A program made the translations under genes and the position numbers. Source: Flammeovirgaceae bacterium (GTDB lineage Bacteria; Bacteroidota; Bacteroidia; Cytophagales; Cyclobacteriaceae). Taken from it: 64,000 bases of DNA. Under the pieces are notes generated by a model, which searched no databases, was not told where the DNA came from, and saw only the letters and a program-made list of their open reading frames with translations. Shown piece by piece: positions 21,238-30,346 of the stretch (positions are counted from its first letter, which is position 1; each line of letters starts with the position of its first letter). The stretch lies in contig JADJRT010000007.1 in assembly GCA_016712035.1 (NCBI GenBank), forward strand, positions 124,001 through 188,000, given 5' to 3'.

Positions 21238-21288
21238 GCCACTAAGTCTCGAGGTCACTATTGTTTTGTGTCATTGTGCCTTAGTGGC
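21238..21288. repeat. Imperfect inverted repeat between convergent genes
   Basis: GCCACTAAG (21238-21246) is repeated inverted as CTTAGTGGC (21280-21288), with a TTTTGTGTCATTGTG segment between. There is no T run. It looks like one copy of a short dispersed palindromic element, not a classic terminator. Confidence 0.5.
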
Positions 21289-21294
21289 TTAACG

Positions 21295-21876
21295 TTATTC
21301 AGAATCCTGATTTAATTTATACCTCTTTCTTAAGTAAGAAGAAATTTTATATCCAACTAAGCCGCTCCCAACACCAATGGTTGCCCCAACAATAATGTCT
21401 CCAGGGAAATGAACACCCAGATAGATACGGGTATAAGTCATTAACGCAGCCCAAAGAAAGATCCAGCCAATCCTTTTATATACTGGGCTCAGTATGAGCC
21501 AAACAAATAAAGCTACCCCAAAAGTATTAGCCGCATGACCAGATGAAAATCCATAACGTCCACCTCGATAATCACTAACATGATGAAGCAGGCCAGCCAG
21601 AGTCGGATCATGCGAAGGGCGAAGGCGGGCAAAAAACGGTTTCATTAAGGTTGATGTTATTTGGTCACTGAGCACAATAACAATTGCTGCTCCTACTAAA
21701 ATAAACCAGGCTTCTTTCTTAAAATTTCGAAATAGTAAATAAATAAGAAATGCATATAGAGGGAGCCAGAAGAATGTTTTTGTGATCAACAGCATTACGG
21801 GATCAAGCCAGACAGCATGAAAGCTATTCAGAAAAACTAACAGTTCTTTATCCCATTCAATTAGGCGATCTAGCAT
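21295..21876 (-). CDS. PAP2-family membrane phosphatase
   Basis: Integral membrane phosphatidic acid phosphatase/undecaprenyl-pyrophosphatase-like enzyme of 193 residues with about five hydrophobic helices. The three catalytic signatures are present: KPFFARLRP (KX6RP), YGFSSGHA (SGH) and RIYLGVHFPGD (RX5HX3D). The active site should face the periplasm. It may recycle undecaprenyl pyrophosphate or dephosphorylate lipids; the sequence does not decide. It is a single gene convergent with the DUF937-like gene. Confidence 0.9.
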   Translation of the reverse strand: MLDRLIEWDKELLVFLNSFHAVWLDPVMLLITKTFFWLPLYAFLIYLLFRNFKKEAWFILVGAAIVIVLSDQITSTLMKPFFARLRPSHDPTLAGLLHHVSDYRGGRYGFSSGHAANTFGVALFVWLILSPVYKRIGWIFLWAALMTYTRIYLGVHFPGDIIVGATIGVGSGLVGYKISSYLRKRYKLNQDSE

Positions 21877-22029
21877 GATTCTTTTTAAAGGCTTAAAATT
21901 AATCTATTTAGTGGAATCGTTTTATTTCCAATGAGTCCAAATAGGAGATAGATGTATAATCAAGAACATTTCGCCTTGAATCCTAACCCGTAAATTGTAT
22001 CTTGTCCATTAGTTTAGGCTTTAATTTAT

Positions 22030-23511
22030 ATGGAGAAATTTGATCTGGTTATCATTGGTGCAGGCCCTGCCGGCTATGCCGCAGCCATGCGTGCCCTTGA
22101 TTTTAAAAAGAAGACATTGTTGATAGAGAAGAACCGGGTAGGTGGCGCAGGCGTTACCAACGGTGCTTTATCCTCTAAAACCTGGTGGGAGTTGGCGCGT
22201 GATGCATCTGCCTTTAGACGCAGCCTTAAGAGATATAATATCCAGGCACCTGCAATCAGTTTCAAAGAAATTCAAAGTGAAGTACGTAAGGCAGTTCAAG
22301 AGCGTAAGAGTTTGCTAGAAGAACATATGCAGCAATTGAACATTTCATCGTATGCGAATTTATTATCCTATAAGTCTGGTCACGCCAAATTATTAACGCA
22401 ACACGAGATTGAAATTACAAATGGCATAAGAAAGGAGATTGTTTTTGCTGAAAATATAATACTCGCCACGGGCAGCAGACCGCGGTTTTTACCCGAATTG
22501 CCTATTGATGAAAAAATAGTTTTAACCAGTGAAGGCATTGAGGACTTGGATGACTTTCCCGAAAGTATGGTCATTGTGGGGGCCGGGGTTATAGGTTGTG
22601 AGTATGCAACGATCTTCAGTGGATTTGGTCAAACGAAAGTTCACCTGATCGACAAAGGTGATCGCATTCTTCCTTTCGAAGATGAAGATATTGTACGGAT
22701 TGTTGAGCGCAACATGGAGAATAATGGCGTACTCATCCATCGTAATTCTAAGTTAGCTAACATGAAAATTGTTAATGGTCGGGTTGAGTATGAATTGGAA
22801 TATACGGATGGTAGTCGTAATACTTTTAATGTAGAGAAAGCACTTGTATCGGTTGGTCGAGTAGCAAACATCGAAGACTTATGGGAGGACTCCGTGGGTA
22901 TCGACATCACAAAAAGAGGTATTAACAATAACGATACGCAAACCAACATTTCGAATATCTATGCTGTTGGTGATCTCACGGCCGATATATCATTAGTCAA
23001 CGTAGGCGAACTTGAAGGGCGCTATGCTGTTGAAAAAATCTTTGGTACGCCTGAACGTAAACTCGTTTATGAAAATATAAGCACCATCATGTTTTTGAAC
23101 CCTGAGGTAGCTGGCGTTGGAATGAATGAAACGCATGCCCGGGAAGCCGGAATAAATTATAAAGTAGTAACCCTTGAATATAGCACCATCACCCGCGCCA
23201 TTGCCAAACGAAACACCCAGGGATTTATCAAACTTTTGGTGACCTGCGATGATCACATGAAAATTTTAGGAATGAAGGTCATAGGAAACCACGCGAGTTC
23301 AGCTATTCAAGCAGTTTCATTATTGATTTCAATGGATAAAGGTATCGAAGAGTTAGCAGAATGTGTTCACCCGCACCCAAGCATAACAGAGGGTATTCAG
23401 GAATGCGTGCGCATGCTACTGGGGAAGTCGCTATTAAAGCCCACAGCTCTTAAAGGGCGTCTTTCATGTCGATCTTGTATAAGTGGTGATTATCAGGATA
23501 TTATATTTTAA
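22030..23511 (+). CDS. FAD/NAD(P)-dependent oxidoreductase of the disulfide-reductase fold, lacking redox cysteines
   Basis: A 493-residue flavoprotein with the lipoamide dehydrogenase architecture. FAD binding is by IIGAGPAGYAAAMRAL (8-23), the NAD(P) site by VIVGAGVIGCEYA, the second FAD motif by NIYAVGDLTAD, and the dimerisation domain ends HPHPSITEGIQE. Where lipoamide dehydrogenases have the CxxxxC disulfide (GGTCLNxGCIPSK), this protein has GGAGVTNGALSSK, with neither cysteine. It therefore cannot do dithiol chemistry and is closer to a transhydrogenase- or quinone-reductase-like activity. A cysteine pair (RLSCRSCISG) near the C-terminus is extra. The substrate is unknown. Confidence 0.82.
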   Translation: MEKFDLVIIGAGPAGYAAAMRALDFKKKTLLIEKNRVGGAGVTNGALSSKTWWELARDASAFRRSLKRYNIQAPAISFKEIQSEVRKAVQERKSLLEEHMQQLNISSYANLLSYKSGHAKLLTQHEIEITNGIRKEIVFAENIILATGSRPRFLPELPIDEKIVLTSEGIEDLDDFPESMVIVGAGVIGCEYATIFSGFGQTKVHLIDKGDRILPFEDEDIVRIVERNMENNGVLIHRNSKLANMKIVNGRVEYELEYTDGSRNTFNVEKALVSVGRVANIEDLWEDSVGIDITKRGINNNDTQTNISNIYAVGDLTADISLVNVGELEGRYAVEKIFGTPERKLVYENISTIMFLNPEVAGVGMNETHAREAGINYKVVTLEYSTITRAIAKRNTQGFIKLLVTCDDHMKILGMKVIGNHASSAIQAVSLLISMDKGIEELAECVHPHPSITEGIQECVRMLLGKSLLKPTALKGRLSCRSCISGDYQDIIF

Positions 23512-23550
23512 TTTCGAATTAGATTATAGTTTTGGTACATTTTGAATTGT

Positions 23551-24129
23551 ATGAGTAAAGTACTCTTGTTTTTGGTTGGTTTGCTGTTGTTTTCCTCCTG
23601 TTCATTTCAACACCTGAATAACATACAACAGGCTAGAAAAGCCTCGTCATTTGAGCAGGTGGATTTTCATGAGTTGATTCAACGCTATATGAATAAGGAG
23701 GCCGTTGATGATGAATCTATTGAAGGCGTATATTCCGTATCGGCTGTTATTGTTAAAAAGGGTAAGCGGTTTTTAAGTTCAGAAGATCGCGAGCGTGTAA
23801 TGGTTCGCAAGGAGAACTATTCCAAGGTGGCTATCTTAAAAGATAAGATTGGTTCTGATCGGGAATACATCGAGATCTCTTTGGATAAGGAAAAACAACC
23901 TTCGTATTCTGTCAGGGGTGAGTTTACAGGAATGACAGAAGCGAACATATTAATCTATACTCATTTCGAACAACAGGGCGAGACGCTTTCCTATACTTTT
24001 ACGTTTGATCGCTCGCGCGAAATTCTGGAGGGAATTAGGAAGGAAATGAAAGGCCAATCGGAAATAACATATAAACTCACCTATATTAAAATAAATCCTT
24101 ACAGGGATAATCAATTCGTTAGAAATTGA
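23551..24129 (+). CDS. Hypothetical lipoprotein
   Basis: Exported lipoprotein of about 192 residues. The ATG at 23551 (MSKVLLFLVGLLLFSSC) gives a standard lipobox. The mature part is charged, with no family I recognise. It sits 39 bp after the flavoprotein gene on the same strand and may be co-transcribed. Confidence 0.7.
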   Translation: MSKVLLFLVGLLLFSSCSFQHLNNIQQARKASSFEQVDFHELIQRYMNKEAVDDESIEGVYSVSAVIVKKGKRFLSSEDRERVMVRKENYSKVAILKDKIGSDREYIEISLDKEKQPSYSVRGEFTGMTEANILIYTHFEQQGETLSYTFTFDRSREILEGIRKEMKGQSEITYKLTYIKINPYRDNQFVRN

Positions 24130-24181
24130 AGCTAGACGAAATCCAGAGACCAGTATCCAGCATCTGGTTTTGACTCGACAC

Positions 24182-24868
24182 TCAATACTTCACCATCACT
24201 TCTTCAATCTTTTTCCGTTCAAGCTTCGGTACGTACGTTTCCGGGTGGGGATAACCCACAGGGATTAATAGGAAAGGACGTTCGTTCTCAGGTCGTTTCA
24301 AAAGTTTTGTAAGAAAATTCATTGGACTTGGCGTGTGAGTGAGGGCAACGAGACCTGCATGATGAATAGCAGCTAATAAAAATCCACAGGCAAAGCCAAC
24401 GGATTCATTTACATAGTAATTGGTTCTCTTATTTCCATCGGGCGCCAGATCATACGCTTTTTTGAATACAATTATCAGGAAGGGGGCTATCTCAAGAAAG
24501 GGTTTTTGCCAATCGGTTTGTAAATGTTTTAAATCTTCGATCCATTCTTCGCTCATGCGATTATCGTAGCTTTCTTTTTCTTCATTTTCTGCAGCAACCC
24601 TAATTTCTTTCTTCAGCCCTCGGTCAGATACTACACAGAATGTCCAGGGTTGTTTGTGTGCACCCGATGGGGCAGTGGATGCGGCTTTAATAATATTCTC
24701 AATTACTTCAAGAGGGATTGATTGGTCGGAAAAATCACGTACAGTTCTTCGCTTTTCCGTCCAATCATAAAATGCCGCACTTCTACTAATCATTTCATCC
24801 GGTGGATAGGTTTCGTGGGTGTAGGAAGTAAATGGATAGCCGTTGATAAGTTTTGTGTTAGTTGACAT
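24182..24868 (-). CDS. Nitroreductase-family flavoprotein (iodotyrosine-deiodinase-like)
   Basis: FMN-dependent reductase of 228 residues from the ATG at 24868; the frame also allows a TTG at 24898. RRTVRDFSDQSIP supplies the FMN phosphate-binding arginines, and APSGAHKQPWTFCVV is the second FMN-contact segment. The helical lid EEWIEDLKHLQTDWQKPFLE and PFLIIVFKK resemble the IYD/BluB-like subgroup more than classical NfsB. Substrate could be an aromatic or halogenated compound. It follows the his operon on the same strand with about 130 bp between, so it may be separate. Confidence 0.85.
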   Translation of the reverse strand: MSTNTKLINGYPFTSYTHETYPPDEMISRSAAFYDWTEKRRTVRDFSDQSIPLEVIENIIKAASTAPSGAHKQPWTFCVVSDRGLKKEIRVAAENEEKESYDNRMSEEWIEDLKHLQTDWQKPFLEIAPFLIIVFKKAYDLAPDGNKRTNYYVNESVGFACGFLLAAIHHAGLVALTHTPSPMNFLTKLLKRPENERPFLLIPVGYPHPETYVPKLERKKIEEVMVKY

Positions 24869-24999
24869 GTAGTTTGTGTTAGATAAACGCCAAGCCAAAG
24901 TATTAAATAAAACTGATCATTTAGATGGTAAGCTTGACAAATACCTGACTTGTAGGTTGCAAGACATTTTCCTGAGAAGGGCTCAGCTGATTATCCCGA

Positions 25000-25600
25000 C
25001 TATTTATGACGGGCTCGTAACACTTTTATTACATCCGCTAGCGTAAAACCTTTTGCAGCCAGCAATACCTGGTAGTGATACATCAGGTCAGCAGCTTCAC
25101 CTAAAAATAAATCTTTGTTATTGTCTTTAGCTTCTATTACTAATTCCACGGCTTCCTCACCAACCTTCTGCGCAATCTTGTTCATTCCGGAAGCTAACAA
25201 TTGATTAGTATACGAACCTGCTTTAGGATTTACTTTTCTTTCCTGAATAATGGCTTCCAAAAAATTCTAAGCCAACATTTTCATTCTTTTCATTAAAACA
25301 CGTATCAGCTCCCGTGTGGCATGCGGGTCCTAGCGGGTTAACTTTAAATAGCAAAGTATCCTGATCGCAGTCCATGAAGCAATCTACCAGATTTAAGTAG
25401 TTGCCAGAGGTTTCGCCCTTAGTCCAAAGGCGATTTTTGGTTCGACTAAAGAAAGTTAATCGCTTTTCGCTAAGTGTTTTTTCAAGCGCCTCATTATTCA
25501 TGTAACCCAGCATCAACACGGTTTGTGTTGTTGCGTCCTGTACAACACAAGGTAGTAAGCCGTTTGATTTTGCAAAGTCCAGTTTTGTAATATCAATCAT
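25000..25600 (-). CDS. hisI: Bifunctional phosphoribosyl-AMP cyclohydrolase / phosphoribosyl-ATP pyrophosphatase, one frameshift
   Basis: HisIE performs the second and third steps of histidine synthesis. The N-terminal HisI domain shows RTKNRLWTKGETSGN and the zinc/Mg motifs DCDQDTLL and GPACHTGADTCF. The C-terminal HisE domain shows QKVGEEAVELVIEAKD. One extra A in the six-A run 25259-25264 (plus strand) separates the domains; removing it joins LEFLEAIIQERK. The fused length is 199 residues, normal for the bifunctional protein. It is the last gene of the his operon, 9 bp after hisF. Confidence 0.93.
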
Positions 25601-25609
25601 ATGGGTACT

Positions 25610-26365
25610 TTAAATCCTTACGGGGATGTGGTTTGTTCTCAGATAATTCTTAAGTTCAGGAATACTCAATTCTCCAAAATGAAAAAGTGAAGCCGCTAAG
25701 GCCGCATCGGCTTTTCCGATAACAAAAGTTTCTAGAAAATGCTGTTTGTTTCCAGCGCCACCGGAAGCAATGACTGGGATACTTAATAGCTCATGCAATT
25801 TAGCGAGAGGATCGTTGGCAAAGCCTTGCCTGGTTCCATCATGGTCCATACTGGTAAAAAGAATCTCACCGGCACCACGATTTTGTGCCTCCTTCGCCCA
25901 CGAAAAAAGTTTTTTATCGGTTGGTTTACTGCCTCCGTGGGTATGCACAATCCATTGATTCTCAACTTTACGTGCATCGATAGCAAGCACAACAAACTGA
26001 GAGCCGAATGATCTTGCTAAGTCGTCAATGAGTTGTGGATTTCTAACTGCAGCCGAGTTTATGCTTACCTTATCGGCACCCGCTTCAAGTAGGGGAGCCA
26101 CGTCTTCCACACGACTAATACCTCCGCCCACAGTAAAGGGAATATTAACATGAACGGCTATATCTTTCACCAGATCCACAAATGTTTTGCGATTTTCATT
26201 GGTCGCTGAAATATCCAGAAAGACTAATTCATCGGCTCCTTGTTTGGCATACGATGCGCCTAACTCAACAGGATCACCAGCATCGCGGATATTTACAAAA
26301 TTGACTCCCTTTACAGTGCGCCCATTTTTAATATCGAGGCAGGGAATAATACGTTTGGTAAGCAC
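25610..26365 (-). CDS. hisF: Imidazole glycerol phosphate synthase, cyclase subunit
   Basis: Uses ammonia from HisH to convert PRFAR to imidazole glycerol phosphate and AICAR. It is a 251-residue TIM barrel. Catalytic aspartates are in MLTKRIIPCLDIKNGR (Asp11) and FTSMDHDGTRQGF. Phosphate-binding motifs are FTVGGGISRVEDV and VIASGGAGN. Intact; 9 bp after hisA. Confidence 0.97.
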   Translation of the reverse strand: MLTKRIIPCLDIKNGRTVKGVNFVNIRDAGDPVELGASYAKQGADELVFLDISATNENRKTFVDLVKDIAVHVNIPFTVGGGISRVEDVAPLLEAGADKVSINSAAVRNPQLIDDLARSFGSQFVVLAIDARKVENQWIVHTHGGSKPTDKKLFSWAKEAQNRGAGEILFTSMDHDGTRQGFANDPLAKLHELLSIPVIASGGAGNKQHFLETFVIGKADAALAASLFHFGELSIPELKNYLRTNHIPVRI

Positions 26366-26374
26366 AAGTTTTCT

Positions 26375-27097
26375 TTAAGAATTTTGAAATGCTTTGAGTT
26401 CTTCTAGTTTAATTTTGCCTTCGTAAATGGCCTTACCAATAATAACCCCATACACTTTGGCGTATTTTAATTCATGCAAATCATCCATCGTTGTAACACC
26501 ACCGCTGGCCACAATCTTAATTTTTGGATAGTGGTGTACTAATTTCTTATACAAACCCAGGTTCGGACCCTCCATCATGCCATCAGTACCAATATCGGTA
26601 CAGGTTAAAAACTCAAGTCCATCTTTTTCGAATACATTAACCAAATCAAAAAGTCGAAACTTTGTGTCTTCCAGCCATCCGTTGATTGATACATTTTCTC
26701 CTTTAACATCCGCGCTCAGCACAAAATTTTCAGGTCCGTATTTCTTTAACCAGTCACTGAATTTTTCTGGCTCCTGCACAGCCATACTTCCAATGTTAAT
26801 CTGATGTACACCCAGATCAAGCAGTTGTTCAACTTCTTCTTCTGTCTTAACGCCACCACCAAAATCCACACTAAGGGCTGTCTTCTCCTGAATCTCCCGG
26901 ATGACATCCCAATTAATCACTTTTCCTTTTTTAGCTCCATCCAGATCAACCAGGTGCAAACAATCTAAATCTGCATCTTGAAATTCGAGCGCTACTTCCA
27001 CAGGATCTTCACGGTACACTTTTTTCTTTTGGAAATCACCTTGGGTAAGTCTTACACATTTACCGTCAATAATATCAATTGCAGGAATAATTCTCAT
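26375..27097 (-). CDS. hisA: ProFAR isomerase
   Basis: Isomerises ProFAR to PRFAR, the fourth step of histidine synthesis. It is a 240-residue TIM barrel homologous to HisF. Catalytic acids are Asp8 (MRIIPAIDIIDGKCVRL) and the Asp of TCTDIGTDGMMEGPN. Phosphate loops are VDFGGGVKTEEEV and IVASGGVTTMDDL. Intact. It is read 22 bp after hisH. Confidence 0.97.
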   Translation of the reverse strand: MRIIPAIDIIDGKCVRLTQGDFQKKKVYREDPVEVALEFQDADLDCLHLVDLDGAKKGKVINWDVIREIQEKTALSVDFGGGVKTEEEVEQLLDLGVHQINIGSMAVQEPEKFSDWLKKYGPENFVLSADVKGENVSINGWLEDTKFRLFDLVNVFEKDGLEFLTCTDIGTDGMMEGPNLGLYKKLVHHYPKIKIVASGGVTTMDDLHELKYAKVYGVIIGKAIYEGKIKLEELKAFQNS

Positions 27098-27119
27098 CAG
27101 GTAACTATTTAGTTTCGAT

Positions 27120-27703
27120 TTACAATATTTTTAAGAAGCTCAATAATACTTTTTCTCCTATGGTGGCAGATTTTTCTGGATGGAATTGAACAGCATAGAA
27201 ATTGTTTTTTTTCATAGCCGAACTAAACTTAAGAATATACTCTGTGGTAGCACTTGAAAATATATTAACCGGCACATAGTAACTATGGACAAAGTAAACA
27301 AATTGTTTATCTAAGCTAAGATCTATCCAACTTTGATTTACTGTCAAAGAATTCCATCCCATGTGAGGCACTTTTCTTTATTGGTAGGTTTAAACAACTT
27401 TACGGTCTCATCGAAAATTCCTAAACAAGAGGGATTATTTTCTTCCGAGTGAGCGCACATCAATTGCATACTCAGACAAATTCCAAGTACAGGTTGCGTA
27501 AGACCTTTGATTACTTTATCCAGTTTATGGGCAATAAGGTAATCCATCGTAGAACGGGCTTCGCCTACACCCGGAAAAATCACTTTATCGGCCTTTTGAA
27601 TCTCTTCATGATTATCAGTAATCTTAAAATCAATGCCTAAGCGTTCGAGCGCAAAGGCGACTGAGCGGATATTTCCTGCATTGTATTTTATAACGGCAAC
27701 CAT
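27120..27703 (-). CDS. hisH: Imidazole glycerol phosphate synthase, glutaminase subunit, one frameshift
   Basis: Class I glutamine amidotransferase supplying ammonia to HisF. The nucleophile is the cysteine in LGICLSMQLM and the His/Glu pair lies in VQFHPEKSATIG. IKYNAGNIRSVAFALERLG is the typical N-terminus. The frame breaks at the T run 27372-27375 (plus strand): one A is missing on the coding strand, and restoring it gives EKVPHMGWNSL. The repaired length is 194 residues, normal. Confidence 0.93.
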
Positions 27704-27755
27704 ACGAATTAAGAATTTAGAATGACCAATGACAAATTTGGAGTGCCCATCATAT

Positions 27756-28127
27756 CTATTGCTTTTTTGATTGGTTGAGTTTAGCTCGTGCTGTTTTTAT
27801 GGATTGAACTGTTATAGCAAGCAAATCATCAGCTTCTTTTCTTATGATATCGTTTTCAGTTGCAGATTCACTGTTGAAGTAGTCCAATAATTCAAGAAAA
27901 TAGACTGATTCATCCAATTCTTCTTCAACGATTTTTAATTTGTTAATAAAATCAGCTGGTGATTTAGCTCTACAGGCGGCTCTATAATTTGCCCCCGTGG
28001 AACTTGATGAACGAATAAACTGATTGCAGTAGGGTATGTTTATTGGATTCTTCGGAAGATTTTGAATAAAAATCGCATTATTTATTGCAAATTTTTTGAA
28101 CCTAAGTTTCAAGGCTTCAATACTCAT
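27756..28127 (-). CDS. Four-helix-bundle protein (S23/IVP family) inside the his operon
   Basis: A 123-residue helical protein of the four-helix-bundle family first known from insertions in 23S rRNA genes (SSSSTGANYRAACRAKSPADF is the family core, then KLKIVEEELDESVYFLELL). It does not belong to histidine synthesis and sits between hisB and hisH, in the same direction. Both flanks are short low-complexity spacers of the TTCGTAATTCGT and GACCAATGACAAAT type, unlike the tight his gene junctions. Members of this family are often found at scattered genomic positions and I infer insertion of a small mobile-like cassette. Function unknown. Confidence 0.85.
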   Translation of the reverse strand: MSIEALKLRFKKFAINNAIFIQNLPKNPINIPYCNQFIRSSSSTGANYRAACRAKSPADFINKLKIVEEELDESVYFLELLDYFNSESATENDIIRKEADDLLAITVQSIKTARAKLNQSKKQ

Positions 28128-28193
28128 AATATTCTATTTTGATTCATGACACGTAACTTAAATTCGTAATTCGTCAATCAACATTCGTAATTA

Positions 28194-29314
28194 TTAAAGT
28201 GTTCCTTTCGTACTTGGTAATTTATCACTGAATGGGTCTTTCCTTATAGCCATTTTTATTGCTTTCGCGAACGATTTAAAAATTGCTTCAATTTTATGAT
28301 GTTCATTGTCACCTTCAGCTTTTATATTCAAATTACACTTGGCTGTATCGGAAAAGGATTTGAAAAAATGTAAAAACATTTCGGTTGGCATTTCTCCAAT
28401 CTTCTCACGTTTAAATTCAGTCTCCCACACTAACCACGGGCGTCCACCAAAGTCGATGGCAACCTGAGCGAGACAATCATCCATGGGAAGACAAAATCCA
28501 TAGCGTTCAATGCCGCGCTTATCACCCAGAGCCTTGTTAAAGGCATCGCCCAAAGCAAGAGCAGTATCTTCAATAGTGTGGTGTTCATCAATATGCAAAT
28601 CACCTTTTACGTTAATGTTTAAATCTATTAACCCGTGGCGAGCTAATTGATCGAGCATGTGATCAAAAAATGCCAAACCCGTTTTAATGGATGATTCCCC
28701 TTACCAGCAAGATTGACTTCAATGGAGATGTCAGTCTCCTTGGTTGTTCGCTGAACTTTGGCCGACCGTTTGGGTGAAACAAGTTCATAAATGGTCTTCC
28801 AGTCTTGTGTTATTCCAATACAAGATGCCTCTAGGTTTTTCTCGGTCAACTTATTTGAAAGACTGCCATCATTGAATAGAATTCCTTTGGCGCCAAGATT
28901 TTTGGCCAGTTCGATATCCGTAAGACGATCGCCAATAACAAAGGAATTCGTTAAATCATATTCTTCAGAAAAGTATTTCGTAAGCATCGCAGTGCCCGGC
29001 TTGCGTGTGGGTTTTTTTTCGGAGGGTAAGGATCGATCAATAAACACTTCTTTAAACTCAATGCCCTCGCCTTTGAGTGTTTTGCTTACCAGATTTTGTA
29101 CCGGCCAGAATGTTTCTTCAGGAAAGCTAGGGGTACCTAGGCCATCCTGATTCGTTACCATCGCTAATTCATAATCGCATTCACGCGCAATCTTACCTAG
29201 CCAGGTAAATACACCGGGTATAAATTCCAATTCATCCAAACTGTCAATCTGCGGATCGGCCGCTGGCTCCACAATCATCGTTCCGTCACGGTCAATAAAA
29301 AGTACTCTTTTCAT
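28194..29314 (-). CDS. hisB: Bifunctional histidinol-phosphatase / imidazoleglycerol-phosphate dehydratase, one frameshift
   Basis: The N-terminal HAD phosphatase opens MKRVLFIDRDGTMI (Asp8, Asp10), with the zinc-loop region and GDRLTDIELAKNLGA. The C-terminal dehydratase has DEHHTIEDTALALG and FFKSFSDTAKCNLNI. The start at 29314 is chosen for the DxDGT motif; the frame extends further upstream into hisC but without homology. One G is missing from the GGGG run at 28697-28700 (CCCC on plus); restoring it gives GKGESSIKTGLAFFDHM. The repaired length is 373 residues, as expected for the fused enzyme. Confidence 0.94.
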
Positions 29315-29330
29315 ATACTTCTCAATTCGT

Positions 29331-30341
29331 TTATGAGTTTTTATTTTCCTGTTCTGTACCAACTGTAATCCGGAGGCAATTCTCACAGAGGATAACATTC
29401 GAACGGTCGCGCACAATAATTCCTCTTTCTACTAACTTCTGATAGACATCCTTTGCCTCTGTCACTTTAACTAGTAGAAAGTTTGCATCGGATGGGTAGA
29501 TTTTTTTTACCAGTTTGATTTTTTGAAGTTCACGTTCTAATTCTTTCCGTTCCGCAATTATCTTGATAACCCATTCATTTTTTACGCTTTCATTATTTAA
29601 CCCTTCTTCGGCTGTCTGTTGCGAGAGAATGCTGATGTTATAGGGCGGTTTAATTTTATTTAGAATTGCGATTATCTCAGAGCTTGCAAAACAAATTCCT
29701 ACCCGTAAGGCAGCGAGGCCCCATGCCTTTGATAATGTTTGCAACACGACCAGATTTGGATACTGGTTTAACATTGGAATGAATCCTGGAAGATTAGCAA
29801 AATCAATATAGGCCTCATCAACAATTACAACACCTTTAAACTCCTGAAGTATTTGTATAATTCTGTCAAATGATAAAAGATTGCCGGAAGGATTATTAGG
29901 ACTGCATAGAAAAATTAATTTAGTATCACGATCCCAAGTGTTCTTAATGGATTCAACATCAAGATCGAAGTCAGCGGTAAGCGAAACGGTTTTGATGATC
30001 ACGTTATTAATCTCGGCACTTACTGTATACATGCCGTAGGTAGGCTGCGGAATCAAAATATTATCTATACCAGGTTCGCAGAAGGCACGAATCATTAAAT
30101 CTATCGGTTCATCACTTCCGTTACCAAGAAAAATTTGTTTTTTGGGTACCTTCTTGATAGCCGATATTTTCTGTTTGAGTTTATTCTGATGCGGATCCGG
30201 ATACCTGTGGTATAAGGCGGTATAGGGGTTTTCATTTGCATCCAAGTAAACAGAGGCAGTACCCTTAAAATCATCACGCGCTGATGAATAGGGTTTAAGA
30301 TTCAATACATTTTTGCGCACCAATTTCTCTAGCTCAAACAT
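29331..30341 (-). CDS. hisC: Histidinol-phosphate aminotransferase
   Basis: PLP-dependent transaminase of 336 residues acting on imidazole acetol phosphate. Recognisable segments are DANENPYTALYHRYPDP, FLGNGSDEPIDLMIRAFC, VIVDEAYIDF and the Schiff-base lysine in LQTLSKAWGLAALRVG. Intact. It ends 16 bp before the hisB start and begins 5 bp after hisD. Confidence 0.96.
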   Translation of the reverse strand: MFELEKLVRKNVLNLKPYSSARDDFKGTASVYLDANENPYTALYHRYPDPHQNKLKQKISAIKKVPKKQIFLGNGSDEPIDLMIRAFCEPGIDNILIPQPTYGMYTVSAEINNVIIKTVSLTADFDLDVESIKNTWDRDTKLIFLCSPNNPSGNLLSFDRIIQILQEFKGVVIVDEAYIDFANLPGFIPMLNQYPNLVVLQTLSKAWGLAALRVGICFASSEIIAILNKIKPPYNISILSQQTAEEGLNNESVKNEWVIKIIAERKELERELQKIKLVKKIYPSDANFLLVKVTEAKDVYQKLVERGIIVRDRSNVILCENCLRITVGTEQENKNS

Positions 30342-30346
30342 AACAA

